From the NCBI GenBank assembly GCA_016744295.1, contig JADGEQ010000053.1, forward strand, positions 1 to 44,105: a stretch of DNA of 44,105 bases, in the 5' to 3' direction. This DNA is from Desulfobacteraceae bacterium. GTDB lineage: Bacteria; Desulfobacterota; Desulfobacteria; Desulfobacterales; Desulfobacteraceae. This document shows positions 16,697-25,813 of the stretch, piece after piece. Within the stretch, counting starts at the first letter, position 1. Each line of letters starts with the position of its first letter. The notes below the pieces were generated by a model. The model made no database searches, was not told the origin of the DNA, and saw only the letters and a program-made list of their open reading frames with translations. A program made the position numbers and the translations under genes.

Positions 16697-19342
16697 ATGG
16701 GGTTGTTTCAAAGGATTAAAAGTTTTGTGTCGAATACAAGGACCAGACTTCGCAAATATATAAATTGTTTATTAGGGGATACCCAGGATTACTACACCAG
16801 TCTATACCCGGGAAATCAGAGTTATATTATCAAAAAAATCATTACCCGTCTGGTCAGAAAACTGAACCTGGATGATCACAATCTGGATAAAATCAAAAAT
16901 ATTGAACCCGAGAGTATTGTTGTTTTTGTCTGCAAAAACAAACGGATATTTGATTTTTTATATTTCCATACAAAACTCAAAGCCCTTGATTTGCCCTTTC
17001 CTGAGCTTGGGTTTGATTTTAGATTTTTTTTCCTTTTATCTATTAAAAGAGGCTGCAGGATTTTATTGTCCCATCTGGATTATTTTCTCCACCATTTCCA
17101 TGTAAAGGACATGTATACATCCGGGTTTGCCCAAAAACAGCTTCAAAACAAAAAATCCGGATTTGTTTCCCTTATTGAAGAAGATGATTTTTATAAACGA
17201 TTTATCAAATCTACCCCGGATCCTCTCTTTCATCTGATTGAGCTTCAAAAACAAATTGATACAAACCTGATCATTGTACCGGAAGATATTATCTATGTAA
17301 CCAAGCCCATGCACAAGGATCCAGGCCTGACTGACATTCTGTTTGGGACCCATGAAAAACCCGGTTTGATCAAACGGATCTACACCCTGATCCGCTATCC
17401 TGAAAAAATCAGGATCGCGGTTGCAAAACCGATGAATCTCAAGGAGTTTATCAACCGACCTGAAATCGATTGCCTGGATGCAGAATTCCAGGCCCACCGA
17501 TTAAGAAGCCATTTGGTGGATATTCTAAACAGACAAAGAAAAAGCATTACCGGGCCGATTTTAAAATCCCGCCAGGAAATTACCGAAGATATCCTGACCC
17601 GGAAATCCCTGAGGGAATATCTGGCTGATTACGCCGCAAAAAATAATATCCCCCTGTACAAAATCAACAAAAAAGCCGCATCCTACATAAAAGAAATCGC
17701 AGCAAATTATAACATGAGGGTCATTAAAACCCTCAGTGTAGTGTTAAACTGGGTTTTTAAAAATATCTTTGACGGACTGGTGGCCAACCAGGATGAAATC
17801 AACCGGATGCGGGAAAAATCAACCGAAGCACCCCTGATCCTTATTCCTTGCCATAAAAGCCATTTGGACTATCTGCTACTGCCCTATCTAATGTTCAAAA
17901 ATAACATGCCCTGCCCCCATATTGCAGCTGGGAAAAATCTGTCCTTCTGGCCCCTGGGCCCCATTTTCAGAGGCGGCGGCGCCTTTTTCATCCGCAGAAC
18001 CTTTAAGGGAGCCGAACTCTATACAAAGATTTTTGGCGCCTACCTTGAAAAACTGCTCTATGAAGGATTTAATCTTAAAATCTTTATTGAGGGCGGCAGA
18101 AGCCGAACCGGAAAACTGTTAAGTCCAAGACCCGGTGGACTCGGCATGATCATCAAAGCCTATCTGAACGGTGCCTGTGACAACCTGTATTTTGTCCCGG
18201 TCTTTGTGGGATATGACAGGGTTCTTGAAGAGGATGCCTATTTAAAAGAGATTGAAGGGGGGAAAAAAAGCCCTGAAACCTTAAAGGGATTGATCAATAC
18301 TCGAAAATTTTTGAAAAAAAAATATGGAAAGGTTTATATCAAATTTGATGATCCACTCTCATTTAAAGACTATTTAAAAGAAAAAAAGGTTGACCTGTCA
18401 CGGGCTACGGACGAGGAATACATGAAATTTATTAAAGAATTTGCTTATAAATTAATGAATTCCATTAACGAAAATGCCGTGGTCACTCCCCACGGTATCA
18501 TTGCCTCGGCAATCCTCAATAATGCGCAAAATAATTTTGTAAAAAAACAGATGATAGAACGGGTAAATACTTATATGAATCTTCTGACATTCAATAATGT
18601 TGAATTGTCCGACACCCTTCTCATGGATCCGGATCAGGCGCTCAATATGGTGATTCATAATTTTATTTCCAGAAATTTTATTGAACTTGCCGATGAAGAT
18701 GAAGGTGAAATTTCCGACAATACCACCTTTATTGTCAAGCACAATAAACGGGCTATTTTGGACTATTATAAGAACTCTGCTATCTCCTTTTTTGTTCCGT
18801 CAGCATACACCGCTGTCGCTATTCTTGAAATTGATCAATTTAAATTTTCCCTGTCCGACCTGGTTCCCCGGTATAAATTTTTACAAAAAATGTATACCGA
18901 TGAATTTTCCTATGATCAGGAGATCACCCCGGAAGAACAAATATCCAAATGTATCAAAGGATTTATAAATGAAGGCATACTGGTCCCAGACCCTGCCCAG
19001 GCAGACATGCTGAACCTTACATCCCAGGGACTTCGCAAGCTAAAATGGTTTTCCGCTTTTTTGCTCCCCTTCTTTGAATCCTATAAAACCTGCCTGCTCT
19101 TTCTGGAAAAAGAGAAAACAGATAAATATGACGCAAAGGAGCAGACCAAAAAAATCCAGTCCTTTGGCAGCAAACTTTATAAACGAAATAATATTACACT
19201 TAAGGAATCCCTATCCCTTGTCAATTACCGAAATGCCGCCACCTATTTTGCCAGAAACGATATCAATGGATCCGAGGATCAGATTCAGATTGATTCGTAT
19301 AAAAAGATTATTGACCGGATGATCCGGCTCACGGTGTCCTAA
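16697..19342 (+). CDS. glycerol-3-phosphate acyltransferase, PlsB-like
   Basis: This 881-residue protein has a central PLSC/GPAT acyltransferase core: HKSHLD (the HX4D motif, His386-Asp391), then GGGAFFIRR, FIEGGRSRTGK and YFVPVFVGYDR. The order and spacing match the PlsB branch that acylates glycerol-3-phosphate at the membrane. An N-terminal region of about 370 residues and a C-terminal region of about 300 residues flank the core, as in the 807-residue E. coli PlsB. The acyl donor (acyl-CoA or acyl-ACP) cannot be told. A GGAAT-type ribosome site precedes the ATG. The next gene follows after only five bases, so it leads an envelope-related operon with the MurU-AmgK fusion and dapB. Substrate assignment is from family motifs. 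Confidence 0.82.
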   Translation: MGLFQRIKSFVSNTRTRLRKYINCLLGDTQDYYTSLYPGNQSYIIKKIITRLVRKLNLDDHNLDKIKNIEPESIVVFVCKNKRIFDFLYFHTKLKALDLPFPELGFDFRFFFLLSIKRGCRILLSHLDYFLHHFHVKDMYTSGFAQKQLQNKKSGFVSLIEEDDFYKRFIKSTPDPLFHLIELQKQIDTNLIIVPEDIIYVTKPMHKDPGLTDILFGTHEKPGLIKRIYTLIRYPEKIRIAVAKPMNLKEFINRPEIDCLDAEFQAHRLRSHLVDILNRQRKSITGPILKSRQEITEDILTRKSLREYLADYAAKNNIPLYKINKKAASYIKEIAANYNMRVIKTLSVVLNWVFKNIFDGLVANQDEINRMREKSTEAPLILIPCHKSHLDYLLLPYLMFKNNMPCPHIAAGKNLSFWPLGPIFRGGGAFFIRRTFKGAELYTKIFGAYLEKLLYEGFNLKIFIEGGRSRTGKLLSPRPGGLGMIIKAYLNGACDNLYFVPVFVGYDRVLEEDAYLKEIEGGKKSPETLKGLINTRKFLKKKYGKVYIKFDDPLSFKDYLKEKKVDLSRATDEEYMKFIKEFAYKLMNSINENAVVTPHGIIASAILNNAQNNFVKKQMIERVNTYMNLLTFNNVELSDTLLMDPDQALNMVIHNFISRNFIELADEDEGEISDNTTFIVKHNKRAILDYYKNSAISFFVPSAYTAVAILEIDQFKFSLSDLVPRYKFLQKMYTDEFSYDQEITPEEQISKCIKGFINEGILVPDPAQADMLNLTSQGLRKLKWFSAFLLPFFESYKTCLLFLEKEKTDKYDAKEQTKKIQSFGSKLYKRNNITLKESLSLVNYRNAATYFARNDINGSEDQIQIDSYKKIIDRMIRLTVS

Positions 19343-19347
19343 CTATT

Positions 19348-21027
19348 ATGCGAGCACTTATTCTTGCCGCAGGGCTTGGCACGCGTCTGTTACCTTATAC
19401 TACAAGTGTCCCCAAACCCTTGTTCACACTCAACCAACGTCCCGTGCTGGACCTTGCCATCCAAAGGCTGATCCATTGCGGATGTGACAAAATTTTTATC
19501 AATACCCACCATTGCCACGGGCAGATAGATGAGTTTATCAGCCGACATCCTTTTAAGCATATTATCCAAGCGGTATATGAACCCCAAATTCTTGACACCG
19601 GCGGAGCCATTGCCAATCTCCAGCAATTTTTAGACACCGACCCTTTTTTTGTAATCAATGCCGATATTATTTCAGATGTTGATCTTACACAGGTATATGC
19701 ATCCCATTTGAAATCCCGGGCGATTGCCACCCTTGTGCTCCATGATTGTCCTGAATTCAATAAAATTCAGACGGATACAAAAGGGTTTATCAAAAATTTT
19801 AATACCCCCGGAGGAAAGGGTCTTGCGTTTACCGGAATTCAGGTTTTGTCCCCTGATATTTTTTTGCATATGCCAAAAAAATCAGACATCTTAACCGAAC
19901 CCGATCCGAAAAAGTTTTCCAGCATTGATATTTATCAAAGTTTGTGCCCGGCAAAAAAGATAAGGGGTCATGTGGTTAAACAGATTTTCTGGAAGGATAT
20001 TGGCACCCTCCCCTCCTACACACAAACCTCCAGACAATGCCTTGTTGCCAGTATCCTTAATCTGCCGGCAAAAATTATCCATGAAATTCAAATCAACCCA
20101 ATCCCAGGGGACGGATCGGATAGATTGTGGTTCAGAGCCCGGCACAAAAATAACAGCCTGGTCATCTCCGACCATGGCATCTGCCTTCCTTCCAGTGAAA
20201 ACCTGTCCCAGCTCCAAGCCTTTGTCAGCATCGGCAACCACCTGGAGACCCACAATATTGCCGTCCCCAAAATTTTAGGTCACGACCCGCTTTCAGGCCA
20301 GGTGGTTCTGGAAGATCTGGGGGATACCCATCTTGCCTCAATGGTCAACCAAAGCCAAAACCCGTCGGCCATCATAGCACTCTATAAACGCGTCATTGAC
20401 CGGCTCATTGATTTTTCTCAAAAAGGGATCCAAAACTTTGATACCAATTGGACCTGCCAGACAGCCTCCTATTCAAGGGAACTCATCCTGGAAAAAGAAT
20501 GTGCCTATTTTATGACATCATTTATCCAAAATTATCTGGGCAAAGATCTTTTATTTGAATCCTATGCCCATGAATTTGATATAATTGCCGACAATGCCTT
20601 AAAATATACCCATGAGGGATTGATGCACCGGGACATGCAGTCCAAAAATATAATGATACAAAATGAAAATATTTATTTCATAGATTTTCAATCTGCCAGA
20701 AAGGGCCCTTTGCAATATGATCTTGCTTCACTTTTAATAGATCCCTATGTTAAACTACCGGATATCATTCAAAAAGAGTTGTTGGAATATGCCATGTTCC
20801 GGTTGGGGATCGATTCAAAGGATCATAAAGAAGAATTTAAAGAATGCTATCACTTTTGCTGCCTGACCCGAAATCTTCAATTTTTGGGGGCCTTTGCCTT
20901 TCTTTCCCGGGTGCGGGGCAAAAAATCTTTTGAAGCCTATATCCCGAATGCAATTGAATCTCTAAAATCCAATATCCTGGGAATGGGGTCCTTACCAGCC
21001 CTGGGTGAACTTATAAAAAGACTATAA
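19348..21027 (+). CDS. MurU-AmgK fusion: MurNAc-1-P uridylyltransferase plus MurNAc/GlcNAc kinase
   Basis: This 559-residue protein joins two enzymes. Residues 1-235 are a nucleotidyltransferase with LILAAGLGTRLLPYT, VPKPLF and ADIISD, close to MurU. Residues about 245-559 are an aminoglycoside-phosphotransferase-fold kinase: GDGSDRLWFR at its start, the catalytic HRDMQSKNIM (Asp429) and IDFQSARKGPLQYDLASLL. This matches AmgK, the anomeric MurNAc/GlcNAc kinase. In the recycling route of Pseudomonas, AmgK makes MurNAc-1-phosphate and MurU converts it to UDP-MurNAc; there they are separate adjacent genes. Here one chain could do both steps. It starts five bases after the PlsB-like gene with no clear ribosome site, suggesting coupling. 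A NamZ-like enzyme upstream could supply MurNAc. Sugar specificity is inferred. Confidence 0.82.
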   Translation: MRALILAAGLGTRLLPYTTSVPKPLFTLNQRPVLDLAIQRLIHCGCDKIFINTHHCHGQIDEFISRHPFKHIIQAVYEPQILDTGGAIANLQQFLDTDPFFVINADIISDVDLTQVYASHLKSRAIATLVLHDCPEFNKIQTDTKGFIKNFNTPGGKGLAFTGIQVLSPDIFLHMPKKSDILTEPDPKKFSSIDIYQSLCPAKKIRGHVVKQIFWKDIGTLPSYTQTSRQCLVASILNLPAKIIHEIQINPIPGDGSDRLWFRARHKNNSLVISDHGICLPSSENLSQLQAFVSIGNHLETHNIAVPKILGHDPLSGQVVLEDLGDTHLASMVNQSQNPSAIIALYKRVIDRLIDFSQKGIQNFDTNWTCQTASYSRELILEKECAYFMTSFIQNYLGKDLLFESYAHEFDIIADNALKYTHEGLMHRDMQSKNIMIQNENIYFIDFQSARKGPLQYDLASLLIDPYVKLPDIIQKELLEYAMFRLGIDSKDHKEEFKECYHFCCLTRNLQFLGAFAFLSRVRGKKSFEAYIPNAIESLKSNILGMGSLPALGELIKRL

Positions 21028-21039
21028 GGAGTTTTTTTT

Positions 21040-21873
21040 ATGAAACTTATACCGATTATGATTAACGGGCTGCCTGGAAACGTGGCCCGTACAATGGCTG
21101 CCGCAGGCATTTCAGATAACCGCTTTATTGTCATACCCTACTCCCTGACAGGCAAGGATATTATTGAACCTTCCGCAATGGTGGGCGAACAGGAGTTTTT
21201 ACTTGTCAAACCCGACACCAGGGATGATAAAATAAAAAAAATTTTGTCCCAATACCCTGATCTTATTGCCATTGACTATACCCACCCCAGTGCAGTGAAT
21301 GAAAATGCCCGATTTTATACCCAAAACAAGATCCCCTTTGTCATGGGAACCACCGGGGGAAACCGGGGAGAACTGGAACAAACAGTCCAAGAATCTACTT
21401 CTCCCGCCGTCATAGCCCCGAACATGGCCAAACAGATTGTGGGTCTCCAGGCCATGATGAGTTATGCCGCTCAAACATTTCCGGACCTGTTCCGTGGGTA
21501 TAACCTTGAAGTAAAGGAAAGCCACCAGCAGGGCAAGGCAGACACCTCAGGGACTGCCAAAGCCATGGTGGGCTATTTCAATGAACTGGGCGCCAATTTT
21601 GCAGAAGACCAAATCCAGCAGATCCGGGACCCCCAAGTCCAGGAGAAACAATGGGGCATTCCCAAAGAACACCTGTCCGGACATGGGTGGCATACTTACA
21701 CCCTCACTGCCGAAGACGGATCCTCTTTGTTTGAATTCAAACACAATATCAACGGCAGGGATATCTATATTTCCGGAACCTTTGATGCCGTGGTATATTT
21801 AAGGAAAAAGATTCTCTCAAAGGAAAACAAAACAACACTATTTACCATGATTGATGTCCTAAACCAAAATTAA
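21040..21873 (+). CDS. dapB: 4-hydroxy-tetrahydrodipicolinate reductase
   Basis: This 277-residue protein has an N-terminal nucleotide-binding segment (INGLPGNVA), the central GTTGG motif, a NMAKQIVGL segment, and the substrate loop ESHQQGKADTSGTAKAM. That loop corresponds to the HHRxKxDxPSGTA motif of bacterial DapB. Overall it resembles the plant-like DapB branch more than the E. coli form. The enzyme makes tetrahydrodipicolinate in the lysine/diaminopimelate pathway, so it feeds peptidoglycan synthesis, in keeping with its neighbours. An AAGGAG site precedes the ATG. Length is normal. Confidence 0.86.
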   Translation: MKLIPIMINGLPGNVARTMAAAGISDNRFIVIPYSLTGKDIIEPSAMVGEQEFLLVKPDTRDDKIKKILSQYPDLIAIDYTHPSAVNENARFYTQNKIPFVMGTTGGNRGELEQTVQESTSPAVIAPNMAKQIVGLQAMMSYAAQTFPDLFRGYNLEVKESHQQGKADTSGTAKAMVGYFNELGANFAEDQIQQIRDPQVQEKQWGIPKEHLSGHGWHTYTLTAEDGSSLFEFKHNINGRDIYISGTFDAVVYLRKKILSKENKTTLFTMIDVLNQN

Positions 21874-21880
21874 TATTTTT

Positions 21881-22354
21881 ATGGGTCTGTACCTGAAAAT
21901 AATGTTGGCCCTGTTTGGCCTGGCCTATCTGATCAGTCCGGTGGATATTATTCCCGACCTTTTGGTGCCCTTTCTGGGATGGGTTGATGACGGATTTGTT
22001 TTATGGACCATTCTCCATCTGATCAGATATGGAGAACTCCCCTGGTTTTTCTTCAAAAAAAAGGACTGGACCTCCCAGTCCTTTAAACAGAAGCCCCCCC
22101 CTGAGAGAACTGGCAAAAAAAACAAAGCCCATTTTTCCCCAGGAATCGACTCGGAATCCATCAACTCGGCCCACAAGATTTTAGGGGTATCTGCCAATGC
22201 CACATGGGAAGAGATCCAGGCAGCCCATAAAGAAAAAATAAAACAATACCACCCGGATAAGGTTTCCCACCTTGGGGAAGATTTTTCAAATCTGGCAAAT
22301 AAAAAATTTCTTGAAATCCAGGGAGCCTACGAAACTCTGAAAATGAGGCATTGA
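21881..22354 (+). CDS. DUF1232 membrane protein with C-terminal J domain
   Basis: This 157-residue protein has an N-terminal hydrophobic DUF1232 module (about residues 1-50, LISPVDIIPDLLVPFLGWVDD) and a basic linker. A DnaJ-type domain follows from about residue 92, with the HPD motif in QYHPDKV. J domains stimulate the ATPase of DnaK, so this could bring Hsp70 to the membrane. The gene starts seven bases after dapB with no strong ribosome site, implying coupling. Both domains are recognised from motifs; the client is unknown. Confidence 0.8.
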   Translation: MGLYLKIMLALFGLAYLISPVDIIPDLLVPFLGWVDDGFVLWTILHLIRYGELPWFFFKKKDWTSQSFKQKPPPERTGKKNKAHFSPGIDSESINSAHKILGVSANATWEEIQAAHKEKIKQYHPDKVSHLGEDFSNLANKKFLEIQGAYETLKMRH

Positions 22355-22413
22355 AAACAAAGCGCTGAAATGAAAGTGCTATAAGTGGGCCCGCATCCCT
22401 ATAAAGGAGACCT

Positions 22414-23196
22414 GTGTTGACTGATTCTCTTTTGGTTCACAATCAAAAAATTGAAGTCGAATGGCACCGCTGGGAAAATTCAAACAAGCCAACCTTGGTT
22501 TTTCTCCACGAAGGTCTTGGGTGCGTGTCCCTATGGAAAGATTTTCCTTGGGCACTCGCCCAAATGACCCGATGTAATTGCTTTGTATATTCACGCCCGG
22601 GCTATGGATTGTCTGCCCCATGTGTTTTGCCAAAAAAAATTAACTTCATGCACACCCATGCCCTCAATTTTCTTCCAGCCGTTTTAAAGGCTGCTGGAAT
22701 CCGGGATCATATCATTATCGGTCACTCGGACGGTGGATCCATCGGAATCATATATGCAGGCAGTTCCAGGGCAATTCATCTCAAGGGAATGATTAGCGAA
22801 GCTGCCCATGTGTTCTGCGAACCAATCACCCGGGATGCCATCAAAGAGGCCAGACACCATTATCAGCACAAGAATTTAAAAACCAAGCTTGAAAAATACC
22901 ATGGCCCTAACACAGCGGGTGCATTTTGGGGCTGGAACAATGTGTGGCTTGCGCCCGGATTCCTGCACTGGAACATAGAAAAGTTTCTAACACAAATTAA
23001 GGTGCCGGTACTTGCTATCCAGGGCCGCCATGACCCCTACGGAACCCCGGCTCAATTGACAAGCATATCTTCCGGAACAATAGATTGTGAAGCCCATTTA
23101 TTAGACAATTGCAGCCATGCCCCCCACCAGGAACAAAAAGATATGGTTTTATCCCTTATGGCAAAATTTATTCAAAAAATCATTGCGATATCTTAA
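22414..23196 (+). CDS. alpha/beta hydrolase
   Basis: This 260-residue protein shows the alpha/beta hydrolase fold: FLHEGLGCVSLW (oxyanion region), the nucleophile elbow GHSDGGS, a later acid in QGRHDPYGTP, and the catalytic histidine in NCSHAPHQEQ. The triad looks complete, so an esterase or C-C hydrolase activity is likely. The closest general resemblance is to small MenH/proline-iminopeptidase-like hydrolases, and the substrate is unknown. The start is GTG at 22414 or TTG at 22417; both sit behind AAAGGAG. It is probably the last gene of the rightward operon. Confidence 0.82.
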   Translation: MLTDSLLVHNQKIEVEWHRWENSNKPTLVFLHEGLGCVSLWKDFPWALAQMTRCNCFVYSRPGYGLSAPCVLPKKINFMHTHALNFLPAVLKAAGIRDHIIIGHSDGGSIGIIYAGSSRAIHLKGMISEAAHVFCEPITRDAIKEARHHYQHKNLKTKLEKYHGPNTAGAFWGWNNVWLAPGFLHWNIEKFLTQIKVPVLAIQGRHDPYGTPAQLTSISSGTIDCEAHLLDNCSHAPHQEQKDMVLSLMAKFIQKIIAIS

Positions 23197-23230
23197 AATT
23201 TAAGTACTGAATACGATTCCCATAGTTTGA

Positions 23231-23259
23231 TTGACAGGAAAGGTTAATTTTATTAGACT
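23231..23259 (+). promoter_or_regulatory. possible promoter of the partner-switching genes
   Basis: TTGACA (23231-23236), a 17-base spacer and TAGACT (23254-23259) lie about 100 bases ahead of the PP2C phosphatase start codon. Confidence 0.45.
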
Positions 23260-23359
23260 TATACTAGGATAAAAATTGGGGTCTGTTTAAATCATAAAAA
23301 AACCTGTTTTTTCGCCGAATTTAATTACAGCACTCATTTAACGCCGTTTTCAAGGATAT

Positions 23360-24811
23360 ATGGTGTCCAATTTAATCAACGTTTCAAAATTTTATAGAAA
23401 CTCACCTCTAACCTTCAGGCTGTTGGTTTATATTCTTTTATCCAGTTCCCTTGTAACGCTCTTTGCTACGATATTCCAGATTGGCATGGAATATAGAAAA
23501 GATATGAATTTTATAACCAAAAGACTCCATGAAATTGAAATCAGTCATTCCAAAACCATTTCAGTAGGCGTATGGAATTATGATGAAGACCAGATTGAAA
23601 ATTTAATGAGTGGCGTTTTGCTATTGCCTGATATCAAATATATGGAAATTCAATCAGGGGAGAAACTTTATTCAAAGGGCAAGAAACCGGTTAAATCATT
23701 TTTATCCCATGAATTTAAACTGCCCCGAATTGATCAGAAAGAAGAGCTGGGAACTGTATTCATTGCCGCCAGCCTTGAGAATATATATCAACGCATGAAG
23801 GAACGGGTTATCATAATTTTAAGCAGCCAGGCTGTAATAACCTTTATTGTTTCTTTTTTCATACTTTTTATTCTAAGATATCTTGTCACCCGCCATTTGA
23901 ACACCATGGCCGAATTTACCAAAGGTCTTGATCTAAAAAAACTGGATCAATTTTTGGTATTGGACAGAAAAAAAACAAAATCCAAAGATGAATTGGACCG
24001 TGTGACCCAGGCCATTAACCAGATGATTGAAAATTTGGGAAATGCCGCCAGTGAAATGAAAACCCAGGCACGTATTCAAGGCGAACTGGATGCAGCGGCA
24101 ATCATTCAAAAAGCCTGCACTCCAGAGAGACTGCCAAGTATTGATAATTTTGAAATCGCAGCAAAATTTTATCCGGCCAGGGAGATGAGCGGAGATTATT
24201 TTGATATTATCAAAATGGACAATAATTATGTAATGTTTGCCATTGCCGATGTATCTGGAAAAGGCGTTTCAGCTGCCATGTATGCCAATATTACCCGGGT
24301 TCTGCTGAGGGATAAGGAAAAATTACACCCTTCACCCATCAAACTATTGTCCTCCTTGAACCACAGTTTAGGAAAAGAGTTTCATTCCAATCATTTTTTA
24401 ACGTTGAGCTACATGGTTCTTGATCTTAAAACCAATTTAATCACCTATGCCAGTGCCGGGCATGAACCTTTGATATTGATTCGTAAAAACCATACGAAAA
24501 TCACCTTTTTAAAACCCCATGGATACCCATTTTCCGAACTTCATACAGACCTGTTTGACCAGAGAATCTGCCAGGAAACCGTATCAATTCATGCCGGAGA
24601 CCTATTGTTTTTATATACAGACGGGTTAACCGATGCAGAAAATGAAAACGGAGAAATGTTTGGAGAGGACCGCCTCTACCAAATTCTTCTTGACCTTCAT
24701 CACCTGCCTGTTTTGGAAATTCATGAATTACTATTAAAAAAAATCAAAGAATTCAGGGGATTAGCGCTGCAAACTGATGATATAACAATGATCCTTTTAA
24801 AAAGAGTATAA
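23360..24811 (+). CDS. membrane PP2C/SpoIIE-type serine phosphatase with sensor domain
   Basis: This 483-residue protein has a membrane span (about residues 17-40) and a periplasmic sensor of about 110 residues that includes SVGVWNYDEDQIENL and LPDIKYMEI. A second span (about 152-172) and a HAMP-like linker follow, then a C-terminal PPM/SpoIIE phosphatase domain from about residue 245. Metal-binding residues are visible in EMSGDYFDI, IADVSGKG and YTDGLTDAENENGEMFG. Such RsbU-like enzymes dephosphorylate STAS antagonists. An RsbW-like kinase and a STAS protein follow immediately, so it is the input phosphatase of a partner switch responding to an extracytoplasmic signal. The signal is unknown. 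Confidence 0.9.
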   Translation: MVSNLINVSKFYRNSPLTFRLLVYILLSSSLVTLFATIFQIGMEYRKDMNFITKRLHEIEISHSKTISVGVWNYDEDQIENLMSGVLLLPDIKYMEIQSGEKLYSKGKKPVKSFLSHEFKLPRIDQKEELGTVFIAASLENIYQRMKERVIIILSSQAVITFIVSFFILFILRYLVTRHLNTMAEFTKGLDLKKLDQFLVLDRKKTKSKDELDRVTQAINQMIENLGNAASEMKTQARIQGELDAAAIIQKACTPERLPSIDNFEIAAKFYPAREMSGDYFDIIKMDNNYVMFAIADVSGKGVSAAMYANITRVLLRDKEKLHPSPIKLLSSLNHSLGKEFHSNHFLTLSYMVLDLKTNLITYASAGHEPLILIRKNHTKITFLKPHGYPFSELHTDLFDQRICQETVSIHAGDLLFLYTDGLTDAENENGEMFGEDRLYQILLDLHHLPVLEIHELLLKKIKEFRGLALQTDDITMILLKRV

Positions 24812-24838
24812 AAATGAAAGAAAAGGAGACCAAACGCC

Positions 24839-25372
24839 ATGTTATTGCAAAAAGAGTTCGATGAATTAATGGAATTCATCGCAAAAGAAGGCAAATCACT
24901 CGGATTGACGACTCAGAACACAGATAACATTTCATTGGAAATTGAAACGAAACTAAGCTTTTCTTTTCCCAGCAATACCTCTCAACTTGAATTGATCCGG
25001 CTTGTATCCACAAGGGTTGCCGGATATGTTACAGCATTTACCGAAGAAAACATAGATGACATTGGGCTTGCCATGGACGAGGCATGCACCAATGTCATAA
25101 GCCATTCTTATCTAAAAGACCAGGAAGGTATGATAAAGGTTAAATACACATTGTCCCGGAAGAAGATCAAAATAAAAATCCTGGATGAAGGGGAAAAAGG
25201 TCAGTCATTCAATCCGGATGAGTTATCCCCCCTGGACAAGGAAGAATATCTCAGAAACCTGTCAAGGGGAGGTTTGGGAGTCCATCTGATTAAAAAGATA
25301 ATGGATGAAGTTGAGTACACGGTGTCACCGGGTGTCCACAATTGTTTAAAAATGGTTAAATATTCAGGATAA
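24839..25372 (+). CDS. RsbW-like serine kinase / anti-sigma factor
   Basis: This 177-residue protein carries a GHKL ATPase domain of the RsbW/SpoIIAB kind. The N box is in GLAMDEACTNVISHS, the G1 box in ILDEGEKG and the G2-like box in RGGLGVHLIKKIMDEV. About 45 residues precede the domain. It is expected to phosphorylate the STAS protein encoded 69 bases downstream and to bind an output partner when the STAS protein is phosphorylated. The ribosome site is GGAGA. No sigma factor lies nearby, so the output could be a distant sigma factor or another effector. Confidence 0.85.
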   Translation: MLLQKEFDELMEFIAKEGKSLGLTTQNTDNISLEIETKLSFSFPSNTSQLELIRLVSTRVAGYVTAFTEENIDDIGLAMDEACTNVISHSYLKDQEGMIKVKYTLSRKKIKIKILDEGEKGQSFNPDELSPLDKEEYLRNLSRGGLGVHLIKKIMDEVEYTVSPGVHNCLKMVKYSG

Positions 25373-25441
25373 TAGTTAATACCAAACAGGCTGAACCCTA
25401 TTGCGCATAATTGTTCGTTTACACAAAAGAGACCATACCCA

Positions 25442-25789
25442 ATGAAAAGATTAAGCATAAATCATGAAAAAAAAGAAAATGTAGATATCATCATCCTTGA
25501 CGGAATATTGAATGCTGACACTGTTTCCACACTGGATGATATGCTAAATGAGCTTTCCAAATCAGATTGTCCCTGTCTGATTCTGGATGTATCAAAACTC
25601 ACCTATATCAGCAGTGCCGGAATCGGCTGTTTCATCGGCATTATCAAATTGATCCGGTCAAAAAACGGCGACATCCACTTTTATAATATGCTGCCCAAAG
25701 TACATCGGGTTTTTAAGCTTCTTGACATGGATGAATTTTTTAAATTTTTCACAAATTTTGAACAAGCCGTCTCAGGTTTTAACGCATAA
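25442..25789 (+). CDS. STAS-domain anti-sigma factor antagonist
   Basis: This 115-residue single STAS domain protein has the strand LDGILNADTVSTL and the phospho-acceptor loop LTYISSAGIGCFIG, in which the conserved serine precedes AGIG. It resembles RsbV/SpoIIAA. In the unphosphorylated state it would bind the neighbouring kinase and free that kinase's target; the SpoIIE-type phosphatase would reset it. The ribosome site is weak. It is followed after 24 bases by the hybrid kinase, so all four genes are probably one operon. Confidence 0.87.
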   Translation: MKRLSINHEKKENVDIIILDGILNADTVSTLDDMLNELSKSDCPCLILDVSKLTYISSAGIGCFIGIIKLIRSKNGDIHFYNMLPKVHRVFKLLDMDEFFKFFTNFEQAVSGFNA

Positions 25790-25813
25790 ACAGAGCCAAA
25801 GGCGATATTTTTT

